Positions 46,902 through 57,927 of a stretch of 64,000 bases of DNA are shown here, in pieces. Made by a program: the position numbers and the translations under genes. How positions within the stretch are numbered: the stretch's first letter is position 1; the number at the start of each line of letters is the position of its first letter. Under the pieces are notes generated by a model, which worked only from the letters and a program-made list of their open reading frames with translations, searched no databases and was not told the DNA's origin. The DNA is taken from NCBI RefSeq assembly GCF_005239225.2, contig NC_133287.1:7545493-7609492 (forward strand), in the 5' to 3' direction. The stretch comes from Populus alba. Taxonomy: Eukaryota; Streptophyta; Magnoliopsida; Malpighiales; Salicaceae.

Positions 46902-48947
46902 TGTCGCACCCAAAAAAAAATCTTTAGCGCGCGGCATCGGGCTGGCCGATTTTAAATCTGGTTGTTTATTTGCTTGATTTTGGTTCGTTGGAGTCGCCAC
47001 CTAGTAATTGATTTCGGGCTACTAGGAAACCGGATGTACTGGTCTTGTCAGAGATTCGCGGGTAAGGAACTGGTTGTGGTTAGAGAAGGTATTAGCACCC
47101 CTAACGCACCCTACCTGAGGTAAGCTGCTTCGTGGCTTTGACGTGTTAAAGAAGTTTTAATAATTGTCTTTTCGTCGGAAATTAGAAATATTACTTACGT
47201 ATAAGTTAATAATTCTTATCCGTGATCCCGATCAAAATATTAAATTCTTCTTTAATATATTTGCAATTCGATCATTAAAAGAAAATAAATAATAATTCAA
47301 AAAAAAAAAAATAAAAAAAAAAATAAACACACACATACACTTTCACTATTTTTTGTTTCTTTTTCTTTTCTTTCTCCTTTTCTTTCTTTTCTTTACATCC
47401 ATATTTATAACATACAAAATACAAAAATTCAAAAACAAAACTAACACTAAACAAAAAATCACATTAAACAACTTCTAAATTACAAAAAATAACCCAAAAC
47501 AATCTGGGACAGTGCTGGAACCCTCCGAGTTAGCTGGAATAATGCTGTGAAGACCGTTGGAACAGTAAGGCCACTGGCGGCGCGTGGGTCCACGCGCCGC
47601 CGTGAAATCAAAACCAGAAACAGGGGGCCAGAAATGGCTTCCTCCCTCTCCTCTTCCTCGCCGGCGGTGACAACCGCCGCTATCTGCAGAACGGAGAAAC
47701 ACACACAAACAACAGTTGATTTTAATTATTTTTTCCGTTATAAGATCTGTTTTTTTGGCTCATTCTTCGTTCTTCGCCGTTTTTGGATCTGCCCTCCCTG
47801 CAGCTTGTTTCTGTTTCCTCTTCTTCTGTTCAGATGGCCGGCGGTTGTGGGTGTCTTCTTCTCCTCTATTTCTGGTGGTGGATCTCCGGTGGTTGCAAAG
47901 GGGGAGCGACGCTGCTTGCTGTGTTAATGGCGGTGGCCTTCGATGGTGCTGGAGCTGCTGGTTGCGCCGCGGTGGGCGCTGGTTTCCTTTTCTCCTCTGC
48001 TTCGGTGCGGACAGGCGGCGCTGGAGGCCGATCTGGTTGCTGAAGATGAGGTCTGGTGACCGGCGAGAGGGGAGATGGCTGTCGAGAGATGACTGAAAAC
48101 GCCGAGGGGAAGTCTCCGGTGTTGATGTAGAGGAGGCCGGCGAGAGAGGATGAAGGAGTGGCCGGAAAAAAAAAATGAGAAGCACAGAACTGGGGAGGGG
48201 GGAAATGGTGATGATCTGTGATTTGGGGGGAACGGAGTGGCTGATCCGGCTGTTTTTTTAGAGAAAAGTCCAAACCGGGGCAAAAATAATCACCAGCAAA
48301 GGGGGGAAGTTTCGGTGGTGGTGTGGTCGTTTCGGACGGCGATTATGGGAAGAAGAATTTCAAACTGGGGCTGTTTTTTGGCCGGTTGAGGGAGCTCGAA
48401 AAAAAAAATGAGGGGCTGGCAGCTTCTTTGGGTTGAAAATGAGAGGGTCCGGCTGAAGGGGGTAACAGCCGGTTGAGGGAGGAAAAAAAAATGTCAAGGG
48501 TGGGGGGCGGCTGCCTTGAGAAAAAATGGGAGATGATAGGTTTAGGGTTGTTGGTATTTTTTTTTAGATGTTGTCAAAATTGCCCCCCCCTTGCAAGTGT
48601 TAGAAACCAGTATTTATAGGCAAAAAAATATTACAAGTTTTCAACATTGGTCCTTAACTTTCTTTTTTGTAAAATTTGATTTTTCTTGTTTTTTTGTAAT
48701 TTTTTGAAATGAGCAATATCAACGTCGACTCGATGCGGAAAATCAATGATTTTAAAAACGACGCGTGAAAAGTCAAACGCGTTTGAAAGACCCTTAAAAA
48801 TTTAAATTCTTTTTTAGACGACGTTGAAAATGCTAAAATGACGCAAATATATTAAAAAACATATTTTTTGGATTTTCATTGTTTTTATCATTTTTTGGAT
48901 TTTTTTGAAAATATATCAAAACATGGGTCAAAAATTGGGTAGCAACA
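46902..48947 (-). repeat. 3' LTR of element B (2046 bp)
   Basis: Same sequence as 53021-55056 apart from scattered one- to three-base indels and rare substitutions. A G+C-rich core (47500-48300) generates long overlapping frames on both strands that are shadows, since they are interrupted differently in the other LTR. A TATA box on the - strand lies at 48611-48618. Confidence 0.92.
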
Positions 48948-48963
48948 GATGCCCCCTCTTTAC
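48948..48963 (-). other. Polypurine tract of element B
   Basis: On the - strand GTAAAGAGGGGGCATC abuts the LTR start TGTTGCTACCC; the upstream context CGTAAGCATTGTAAAGAGG is shared with element A. Confidence 0.75.
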
Positions 48964-49048
48964 AATGCTTACGAAGCAAAACTCCTCAAAATTTTGCATA
49001 GTAAACTTTGTAAAGAAAACAAAAGGAAAATGATTTCATTATCTTGGG

Positions 49049-50065
49049 CGACCTGCCCACACACTCACACTGATCTATTTTCACGGGCGACCTGCCCACA
49101 CATACTCACCCTAGTCTATTTTCACGGGCGACCGACCCACACTCTCCCAATAGTCTATTTTCACGGGCGACCTGCCCACACATTGGGTTTACCTGAGATC
49201 CCATCTGGCGACCTCATTCAACTGGAACGAAATATGCGTAACTCGGTTAACCTGAAATCCCATCTGGCGATTCCCTTTAACCAAAGCTACATGAGATCCC
49301 ATCTGGCGACCTCATTCTGGTCTCATTGTACGGGTGACTAACCCTAGAAAAATGCTGGTCTCATTGTACGGGTGACGAACCCTAGTGCTGCTGGTTTTTG
49401 TACGGGTGACGAACCCTAGAAAAAAGCTGGTCTCATTGTACGGGTGACGAACCCTATGTTGGTCTCATTGTACGGGTGACGAACCCTATGGTGGTCTCAT
49501 TGTACGGGTGACGAACCCTATGTTGGTCTCATTGTACGGGTGACGAACCCTATGTTGGTCTCATTGTACGGGTGACGAACCCTATGTTGGTCTCATTGTA
49601 CGGGTGACGAACCCTAGAAAAATGCTGGTCTCATTGTACGGGTGACTAACCCTGGAAAAATGCTGGTCTCATTGTATGGGTGACCGACCCAAAAATGGAA
49701 AAAATGTGAAGAAGTGTGGTCTCATTGTAATGGGTGACCTACCCACGTGGAAAGAATATGAAAAGGTGGTCTCGTTGTGATGGGCGACCTACCCAAATAG
49801 AAAGAATGTGATGTGCGGTCTCATTATAATGGGTGACCTACCCAAATGGAAAAAATATGATGAAGTGTGGTCTCATTGTAATGGGTGACCTACCCAGATG
49901 GAAAAAATATGATGAAGTGCGGTCTCATTGTCATGGGTGACCTACCCGAAAATGGAAAAAATATGAAGTGTGGTCTCATTGTAATGGGTGACCAACCCAG
50001 GTGGAAAGAATGTGAAAAAAAAAAAAAAAAAAAAATGGTCTCATTATGATGGGTGACCTACCCAA
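49049..50065. repeat. Satellite-like array of element B: four successive module families
   Basis: From left: about four units GGGCGACCTGCCCACACA..CTATTTTCAC (49049-49180); three units of GAGATCCCATCTGGCGACCT (49190-49315); about eleven units of GGTCTCATTGTACGGGTGAC plus GAACCCTA, 32-40 bp each (49318-49685); and about seven units of GGTCTCATTGTAATGGGTGA plus CCTACCCA and an AT-rich linker with ATGGAAAAAATATGA, 50-60 bp each (49685-50060). All are variants of one theme, GGGYGACY.ACCC. The third family is nearly identical between units, which points to recent amplification. Confidence 0.93.
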
Positions 50066-50070
50066 GAAAA

Positions 50071-50190
50071 ATGTTGGCGAGGGCTCAAAGGCGCACTCGA
50101 AATGAGGTAGGGTTAGAAAACGCGCTACCTGAGAAGTGAGGGCTCAACGGCGCACTCGAAATGAGGTAGGGTTATAAAACAACACTACCC
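50071..50190. repeat. Two copies of the element A module in element B
   Basis: GAGGGCTCAAAGGCGCACTC, GAAATGAGGTAGGGTTAGAA, AACGCGCTACC and a second slightly changed copy are the inverse strand of the 90-bp unit that makes the array in element A. Here it stays at two copies. Confidence 0.9.
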
Positions 50191-50209
50191 AAAAGATGAT
50201 AATGAAACA

Positions 50210-51145
50210 CCGACCTGACAATGTTAAAAGCAATGCATTATGATCAATATGCATGTATACTTACCTGAGAAAAAAATAGGTCCCCCTTTCTTCATGGTGT
50301 GTTTCTTTTCTCAAAAGTTGGAGTGTTGGCAGTGAACTTCGATGGCTTCTTCGCTCTTGCTTACTCGAGTCATCTCTTGTGATTTTTACCTCTAGGAAAG
50401 ACTTGATATCATCGTACTTCTTTGTCCTCCGCCCCTTTATCTCAAGGGTTGCCAACTTTGCTCGACATTTCCTTAGAATGGGAATCATGGAGCCTGCCCT
50501 ATCATATGTTTCTTTATTGCTCCCTAGCTTGATCATGCCCCCAAGTGTTCAATTCGGGTTTGCGGACGAGGCTATATGAAGGAAGGTTTGACAAGGAGTT
50601 GTTTTCATGCAGAATTTTTGAAATTCCAAAGTTATTCCAAACACAAAAATTATTTTGACATCGATTCAAAGCAAACTCATTCTAAAACATTCAAATGATT
50701 CCTATGGAGAGGTTATCAGAAGTGATGAAAACTTCTTGTTTTGGCTTTTGGTAAAAAATATGAAGTGACCTCTGGTTTGTCAGAAAAGGTTTAAATCTCA
50801 ATTTGAGGGTTATTGAGAACCGAAGTTCAAAGCATTTATTTTATTTGCACGAATAATGAATTGGTTCACATGAGAAAGCATTGCCTACCGATCCAGATTG
50901 CTTGCCTTTGATCAGAAAGGGCTTGATTAGGCACGTAATGTAGGCTTGGGCTCTTGGCTATGAAGAAAATGATATTTGTAGGCTCAAAAAGTGTTTAAGG
51001 GATTTTCAAAACTAAGGATCACTTGTGCTTGTTTCTTGACCTTTTGTCATTTGACTGTCTTTCAAAAATTGTCTATCGTGCCCCCTTGTATTGGGCTTGG
51101 GCTTATTCTCTTTGTTTTTGTTTTCTTCATATGGTTTTGAGCATC

Positions 51146-51202
<57 letters not shown>

Positions 51203-52130
51203 TTTTTATGCTCAAAACTCTCGATCCTTTGGATTTTTCTTCGTGCCCCCTAGCTTTGTTTGGGCACCTTTAATGATTGAGAATTTTCTTTTATGCCCCC
51301 TAGTATTGCTTGGACACTTTCAATCATTGGGGTTTTTCTCCATGTCATCGCACTTGCCCCCAGTGTGGGGTGTGATCCTAGCCAAGGTTATTTTTCAAGA
51401 AATGCATAAAGCTCAAAAAGGGACTGCAAATGATATATTTTAGGCTCGTGAAAAAGATTATCAAAGATGGCCTTTCTTCATCTCAAATGCATGCATTTAG
51501 GATCGGTAAGCCTTGCTTTCATGCGAGTATGCAATATGATTTCTCATTATTCATTCAAATAAAAACTCAGATTTTGAAGTCACTTCATGGGTTCTTGCTG
51601 TTTTTTTTTTTTTTTTTTTTTGGGTTTTTCTAGGTGTATGGTTACCTTTCTAAGGAATCACCTGAATTTCCAGAACTCGTTTACTTTGGACAAACATCAA
51701 CATGATTTCAGTTTTTGTACTAAACTTTGAATTTCCAAAAATCCTTGTGAACATGTGCGATCATGCATAGTTTTGAAAGAAAGGAAACACACCCAAAGAT
51801 TCTTGGTGTGATGGTTTCATGCTTAACGGTTAGGCTCAAAGTGTTATTTGTATGAAACAACAACAAAAAATAAAGGTATGTTATGAACACAGGAAAACAC
51901 ATGATCTTATTAACAAGAAATGGCTCACTTGACAAGGAACATGTTGCGGAATTTTGAGCCAAGCTACTGGAATATGTTGAAACAAAAATCAAGAAATTTC
52001 TCAGGCATGATCAAACTAAGGTATTTTTTTTTTTTTTTTAGCAGAACAAGAATAAGCTCCAATATGCACCGATAGTGCAATTCCCTTTGGTTAGCCTTCC
52101 CACCAAAGCTTTTTGCAGAAATACATGATT
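50210..52130. other. Non-coding internal region of element B
   Basis: Inverse-strand counterpart of 37700-39480 in element A. It contains an (AT)n run (51149-51194), long T runs near 51601 and 52026, and the inverted GTGCCC/GGGGGCA array at 51235-51365. No recognisable protein remnant. Confidence 0.5.
51149..51194. repeat. (AT)n microsatellite in element B
   Basis: A pure AT run of 46 bases is followed directly by a T run. It is absent at the matching place in element A, so it arose or expanded after the two elements split. Confidence 0.85.
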
Positions 52131-52139
52131 GCGCCGAGG

Positions 52140-52345
52140 CTCTTGACAAATTTTGCCCCCAATTTCTTCGGGCAGAGTCATTGTTGGGTTTTGAACAAAG
52201 ATGATAGGTCGGTTGGAAGGAACTTTCCTAGAGTTATTTTTCAGTATCTACTCGAGTAAGCTAGAAGCAAATCACACATGTCTTCAGAAATTACGACGAG
52301 TATACTCTTCATCTTCCGTGTTTTTCTTCATTCAAAATCGCATGT
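52140..52345 (-). pseudogene. Decayed gag N-terminal segment of element B
   Basis: On the - strand the sequence ACGGAAGATGAAGAGTATAC onward matches the gag start of element A, through CTTACTCGAG and GTTCCTTCCAACCGACC, to a FVQNPTMTLPEEIGG-like stretch (approximate, from the - strand). Stops and shifts interrupt every frame. It is recognised mainly by alignment with 37378-37640. Confidence 0.5.
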
Positions 52346-53000
52346 TGTAGACTCGTAGGGGACCTACTTTTCATTCTGGCGCATGCATGAAAAATGTATG
52401 AACATGTAATCTATATGATGAACTCACCCTTCGAGAGGTGACAATATGGTCGTAACTCTTGTATGATGGACAAGAATCGTGATTTTTGCCCAAACTCTAC
52501 AATGAAAATTTTCGGAGCAACGGCCAATGTGTCACCCACAAGTCTTGAGGTCAAGATGCTTCAAGAAGGGTTTGTCCTTATGCAAAAAAACGATGGCACA
52601 TACACCCTAAGGACAGGTTCTATTCATTATGTGAACATGGGTAGGTTTTCTATCTGGTCTCAAAAAGGTCTCATATCTGCCCAGTGACGTTCTTCGTAAA
52701 GACAGTATGGGGGCGTTGCAAGGAATAGTTAAGGCACGTGTACCCACCATTACCAAGCAGGCACTCAGATATGAGTTGGGTGTTTCACGCATCTGAACCC
52801 TGACCAATAGTCTTAGGGCATATCGCTAGTTCCCCACCTAACTTAAGGCTTGTGTGTGCTTTCAAAAATAAATACAGGTGATGCATGAAACAATTCTATA
52901 AATGCATGGAAAAAAATATTAATAATAAGATAAAAATGCAAAAAACTTAAACACATCAAATACACAAAGCTTAGTCCAATAATGTTAGAAACAATACCTT

Positions 53001-53020
53001 CCCCAGTGGAGTCGCCATTC
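53001..53020 (-). other. Primer-binding site of element B
   Basis: On the - strand GAATGGCGACTCCACTGGGG directly follows the LTR end; it matches the element A site except at one base of the GGG context. It fixes the 5' LTR as 53021-55056. Confidence 0.7.
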
Positions 53021-55056
53021 TGTCGCACCCCAAAAAAAATCTTTAGCGCGCGGCATCGGGCTGGCGATTTAAATCTGGTTGTTATTTGCTTGATTTTGGT
53101 TCGTTGGAGTCGCCACCTAGTAATTGATTTCGGGCTACTAGGAAACCGGATGTACTGGTCTTGTCAGAGATTCGCGGGTAAGGAACTGGTTGTGGTTAGA
53201 GAAGGTATTAGCACCCCTAACGCACCCTACCTGAGGTAAGCTGCTTCGTGGCTTTGACGTGTTAAAGAAGTTTTAATAATTGTCTTTTCGTCGGAAATTA
53301 GAAATATTACTTACGTATAAGTTAATAATTCTTATCCGTGATCCGATCAAAATATTAAATTCTTCTTTAATATATTTGCAATTCGATCATTAAAAGAAAA
53401 TAAATAAATAATTCAAAAAAAAAAAATAAAAAAAAAATAAACACACACATACACTTTCACTATTTTTTGTTTCTTTTTCTTTTTCTTTCTCCTTTTCTTT
53501 TCTTTTCTTTTACATCCATATTTATAACATACAAAATACAAAAATTCAAAACAAAACTAACACTAAACAAAAAATCACATTAAACAACTTCTAAAATTAC
53601 AAAAAATAACCCAAAACAATCTGGGACAGTGCTGGAACCCTCCGAGTAGCTGGAATAATGCTGTGAAGACCGTTGGAACAGTAAGGCCACTGGCGGCGCG
53701 TGGGTCCACGCGCCGCCGTGAAATCAAACCAGAAACAGGGGGCCAGAAATGGCTTCCTCCCTCTCCTCTTCCTCGCCGGCGGTGACAACCGCCGCTATCT
53801 GCAGAACGGAGAAACACACACAAACAACAGTTGATTTTAATTATTTTTTCCGTTATAGATCTGTTTTTTTGGCTCATTCTTCCTTCGCCGTTTTGGATCT
53901 GCCCTCCCTGCAGCTTGTTTCTGTTTCCTCTTCTTCTGTTCAGATGGCCGGCGGTTGTGGGTGTCTTCTTCTCCTCTATTTCTGGTGGTGGATCCGGTGG
54001 TTGCAAAGGGGGAGCGACGCTGCTGCTGTGTTAATGGCGGTGGCCTCGATGGTGCTGGAGCTGCTGGTTGCGCCGCGGTGGGCGCTGGGTTTCCTTTTCT
54101 CCTCTGCTTCCGGTGCGGACGGCGGCGCTGGAGGCCGATCTGGTTGCTGAAGATGAGGTCTGGTGACCGGCGAGAGGGGAGATGGCTGTCGAGAGATGAC
54201 TGAAAACGCCGAGGGGAAGTCTCCGGTGTTGATGTAGAGGAGGCCGGCGAGAGAGGATGAAGGAGTGGCCGGAAAAAAAAATGAGAAGCACAGACTGGGG
54301 AGGGGGGAAATGGTGATGATCTGTGATTTGGGGGGAACGGAGTGGCTGATCCGGCTGTTTTTTAGAGAAAAGTCCAAACCGGGGCAAAAATAATCACCAA
54401 GCAAAGGGGGGAAGTTTCGGTGGTGGTGTGGTCGTTTCGGACGGCGATTATGGGAAGAAGAATTTCAAACTGGGGCTGTTGTTTTGGCCGGTTGAGGGAG
54501 CTCGAAAAAAAAAAATGAGGGGCTGGCAGCTTCTTTGGGTTGAAAATGAGAGGGTCCGGCTGAAGGGGGTAACAGCCGGTTGAGGGAGGAAAAAAAAATG
54601 TCAAGGGTGGGGGGCGGCTGCCTTGAGAAAAATGGGAGATGATAGGTTTAGGGTTGTTGGTATTTTTTTTAGATGTTGTCAAAATTGCCCCCCCCTTGCA
54701 AGTGTTAGAAACCAGTATTTATAGGCAAAAAAATATTACCAAGTTTTCAACATTGGTCCCTTAACTTTCTTTTTTTGTAAAATTTGATTTTTCTTGTTTT
54801 TTTGTAATTTTTTGAAAATGAGCAATATCAACGTCGACTCGATGCGGAAAATCAATGATTTTAAAAACGACGCGTGAAAAGTCAAACGCGTTTGAAAGAC
54901 CCTTAAAAATTTAAATTCTTTTTTAGACGACGTTGAAAATGCTAAAATGACGCAAATATATTAAAAAACATATTTTTTGGATTTTCATTGTTTTTATCAT
55001 TTTTTGGATTTTTTTGAAAATATATCAAAACATGGGTCAAAAATTGGGTAGCAACA
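53021..55056 (-). repeat. 5' LTR of element B (2036 bp)
   Basis: It starts TGTTGCTACCC at 55056 (- strand) and ends GGGGTGCGACA at 53021. It matches the other LTR closely. In transcript order it has an AT-rich U3 with CGTC/ACGCG strings (54830-54960), a TATA box (54723-54716), then the G+C-rich block and an A/T-rich run near 53415-53445. Confidence 0.92.
54716..54723 (-). promoter_or_regulatory. TATA box of element B's 5' LTR
   Basis: On the - strand GCCTATAAATACTGG, about 335 bases into the LTR, the same relative place as the TATA box of element A. The copy in the 3' LTR is at 48611-48618. Confidence 0.6.
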
Positions 55057-55127
55057 ATATGTATATGGCAATATACAATAGTAAGTGTAGAGACTACAAC
55101 ACTAAACTAGTCCTATATTACTTCCTC

Positions 55128-55130
<3 letters not shown>

Positions 55131-55160
<30 letters not shown>
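55131..55160. repeat. (AC)n microsatellite
   Basis: A pure AC run of about 30 bases just outside the copia LTR remnant. Confidence 0.9.
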
Positions 55161-55162
<2 letters not shown>

Positions 55163-57638
55163 TTTATAATACTCTTATAATCAATTATATCATACATATC
55201 ATCAATTAGATTGACTTAAGAAAATATTTTTTACAAGTTTATATTAAAATTATCACGCGTTGATCATATAATAATTATATTTTATAAAATAGCTAACAAA
55301 AAGTATGTTGAAGAATATATATGAACAAATTAAATATAAAAATTGGATTATTTTTCGTGAAAAAATATGTTTGATAAATTATAAATATATAAGAGAATGT
55401 TACTAGGTTTTTCAACCAAAAAAGAAAATCTTACAATTTTTCTTTATTAGTATTCAAACCTTGAACTACAACATGAGGAGAAAGCACAATTTCTCCACGG
55501 TTAACATCAATGGATTGTACACGTGAGAGTCCAATCCAACATTATACGATGATACCAGATGTCACAGCTCAAGCATATACCTGAATATTCAAGCTCTTGC
55601 TTTTGGTCCTACATGTATCCTGCTAGGTATTACAACTGGGGGAATTGCTGGAAAGAGATATGATATGGTCATCAACAATCAATTCAACTTTCATTTTCCC
55701 CCAACCCCAAGAGAGATTTTAGGGAAGGTCCTTTGCTTCTCTGAGTATGTTTCCTTCGCCTTTGATGAAGCTTGCTTGCAAGCTAGCACGTCGTGCTTTC
55801 ATTTTCATCAAAGTGTGACCACAATATGCATTTAAAAAGCAAAGATAAATCCTTTTCCTAAAGTTTATTCACATCTCTCTCTCTCTCTCTTCCTTAATTC
55901 CTTCCTCACTCTGATCTCTTGCATGGAGGAATATATCCAATCTGTCTTTTTTCGTGTGATAAAGCGATGCCAAACATATCCTACATAGCAAGTCTTGTGT
56001 GTAACCTAGCCTTACTTTCATTTTTAGCAAAACATGGACCCACCTTGTTTGAATGAAACATTATATAAAGTTACTATACTAAGATATAATGTCTCCTTTT
56101 TTAGGATAAACAATATTCTACTATCATATCATTCAGATTTTCTTCTTCATCTGGTTGGTACTCATGTCTCAAAATTTTGGATGATTATTCTTACACTAAT
56201 GTATGTTTTTCTTACGTTCATATTTGGATGGAAGTTCCCTATATTCTCGTATCTATTTATCGATTAATTTAATTGAGTTATATTAAATAATTAACGAGAA
56301 TAGGTATAGATAAAAATAATATAAAATGAGATTAGATGAATACATGTGATTCGATTAATATTGTATTAATTTAACCTTACTAATAATACAGGATTATTTA
56401 CATATGAGTCCCCATAGTTTGAGAACTCATTCTAGATCATGCTCCTTTTATGATTATTATTATGGTTAATGTGTCACTTTCAATGGTTTAAGATAATGGC
56501 GTGTGATTCTCATGTGCACATAGAAGAATTATTCAAGCTTATTAATTACATCGTATCAAATGAGTTTTTACAAATTTGTCCCTATAGCTTGGACTCCATT
56601 TTAGCCTTGCGTTTTTATGATTTCTGTTGTCTCTTTCCATGGGTACGTCATTCTCACCTGCGTTGTCCTAACTTGACTTGGACTCTCTTTTTTTTATCAA
56701 AATTTTAAAAGAAATTAAAAATTAGATAGCGATTCTTTTTTTATATTTGAACTTATATATATATATATATAACCAAACCCTTGAGATTTGGGCTGGAATT
56801 TCTAGGTACATATACACTATCCAAATATTGTTCTTTGGGTATAACAGCTTGGTTGGGATATCATTTTTATGCCATACAAGCATGTCTTTGTATGCTTGTT
56901 GCTAATGTTTAAAAAAAAAAAAAATCTAAATCTCAAACCCCTTGCTATTATTTTGTGTAAAAACGTTTTCAGGAAATATTTACAAAGTAATTCAAAATTC
57001 TTTTTTTATATAGGTTTATCTTTTTGTATGGTAGTAGCTGATTGTCTTGCTAACAATTTCCAATGGACCATCTGAGGAATTTAAAGATTTAAACTCTCAT
57101 TTTAGACCGGGAAGGAAAAGATATATCAGAAAAATCACTGAAAAGAAGGCAGAAATGTCTGTATAACCCGTGACATTAGTATTTGTTTTCACATGCCATG
57201 CCTCTTTTTTTCCCTTGCAGTGATGCACGTACGTCTACACCATTCCCAAATTCTTTTGTGTTTTTCCCTTGATTTCTTCTCGGCTTCTCTGTTGTCATTT
57301 ATGGTAAAATGCACAAATCTCCAAAATGGAGATGAAAAGGAGCTCTGGACATTATCAAAGTCAAACACCCTTGATGGTTTATATTTTTCTACAAGTGATT
57401 GCCAGTTAGCATCATTTTTTTTTTCACCGTAAATAATTGGAGTTATTTCAAAAGATATCGAAATGTTTATGATCACAGCAGGTGTTGTTGGTTCATTTTT
57501 CAATGTTTTGAGCCTTAATTCTTGGCCCCTCTTGCATCCCCACACACAAAACACACAAAAAAAAAAAAAAGAGAAAAAAAAAAAAACAAAATAAATCTCA
57601 TCAATATATATATTGGAACATTCAATATGAATCTTCAA
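55161..57638. other. AT-rich intergenic region
   Basis: No supportable gene. A (TC)n run lies near 55875-55890 and an (AT)n run near 56755-56771. A 10-bp inverted pair CTTTGATGAA / TTCATCAAAG encloses a second small palindrome at 55757-55813. The frame of 149 codons on the - strand near 57189-57638 owes its length to poly-A tracts and has no family resemblance. Confidence 0.4.
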
Positions 57639-57927
57639 TGTAAAATAATCATTTGACTTAAAAGTTTAGGTTATTAGGTGAGATCTCAAGATATAATTTA
57701 TATTATTTTTTAATACACCATTTCAAGTGAAAACTCTTTAAATTTGAAACTTACACAGGCTTACATTACCTTGTAGTTAATTTTTATCAAATAAATAGAG
57801 ATTGTGAGATTCAAATTCATAACCGTTTGGTTATCAATACTTTGATATCATGTCAAAGAATCATTTGATCCAAAAACTTAAATTGTTAAGTTAGATCTTA
57901 AGATATAATTTATATTATTCTTCAATA
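57639..57927 (-). mobile_element. TRIM-type miniature LTR element, copy 1 (289 bp)
   Basis: About 77-bp direct repeats (57639-57715 and 57851-57927) flank about 135 internal bases. On the - strand the 5' LTR is followed by TGATATCAAAG, a decayed form of the initiator tRNA-Met site better kept in copy 2. The flanking 5-mers TTCAA and TTAAA match at four of five places, consistent with an old target duplication. It has no coding capacity, as expected for terminal-repeat retrotransposons in miniature, and depends on other elements for movement. Confidence 0.75.

Larger units (their letters stand above)
46902..55056 (-). mobile_element. Element B: 8.2-kb Tat/Ogre-like LTR retrotransposon without pol
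   Basis: Direct LTRs at 46902-48947 and 53021-55056 (as drawn on + they start TGTCGCACCC and end GGGTAGCAACA). The 5-bp duplication ATATG is on both sides (46897-46901 and 55057-55061). The primer site beside the right LTR (53001-53020, inverse of GAATGGCGACTCCACTGGGG) and the purine tract beside the left LTR (48948-48963) fix the - orientation. The LTR 3' end (GGTGCTAATACCTTCTC, ACTAGGTGGCGACTCC) is homologous to element A, as is the internal sequence. It has a decayed gag start, satellite-like modules near the 3' LTR and no pol. It sits within the 5' LTR region of the copia element. Confidence 0.9.
31185..55125 (-). mobile_element. Old, broken Ty1/copia retrotransposon hosting later insertions
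   Basis: Read on the - strand the order is: LTR region (about 55125-46842, interrupted by element B), a tRNA-Met-type primer site (TATCAGAGCC, 46841-46832), leader, gag remnant, then RT/RNase H remnant and LTR-derived repeats at the far end. Protease and integrase are not found; where they should be lies another LTR (33795-45385) with element A nested in it. Many in-frame stops, often TGG to TGA or TAG, show long decay. The outer LTR edges cannot be fixed exactly. Confidence 0.7.

Noticed and set aside
47547..48285. Many overlapping frames of 80-145 codons on both strands, repeated at 53575-54404
   Set aside because: They are by-products of the G+C-rich core of the element B LTR; one-base indels shift them between the two copies and no frame is preserved.
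49318..50060. A CRISPR-like array, because of regular 30-40-bp repeats
   Set aside because: Repeats are directly tandem with no unique spacers, change gradually along the array, and lie in a plant retroelement.
55757..55813. A microRNA hairpin
   Set aside because: The arms CTTTGATGAA / TTCATCAAAG pair over only 10 bases with a loop that forms its own palindrome; no known plant microRNA sequence is recognised and the stem is too short.
57189..57638. A 149-codon - strand frame
   Set aside because: Its N-terminal half is made of poly-A derived Phe runs and it has no family resemblance, codon pattern or neighbouring exon.
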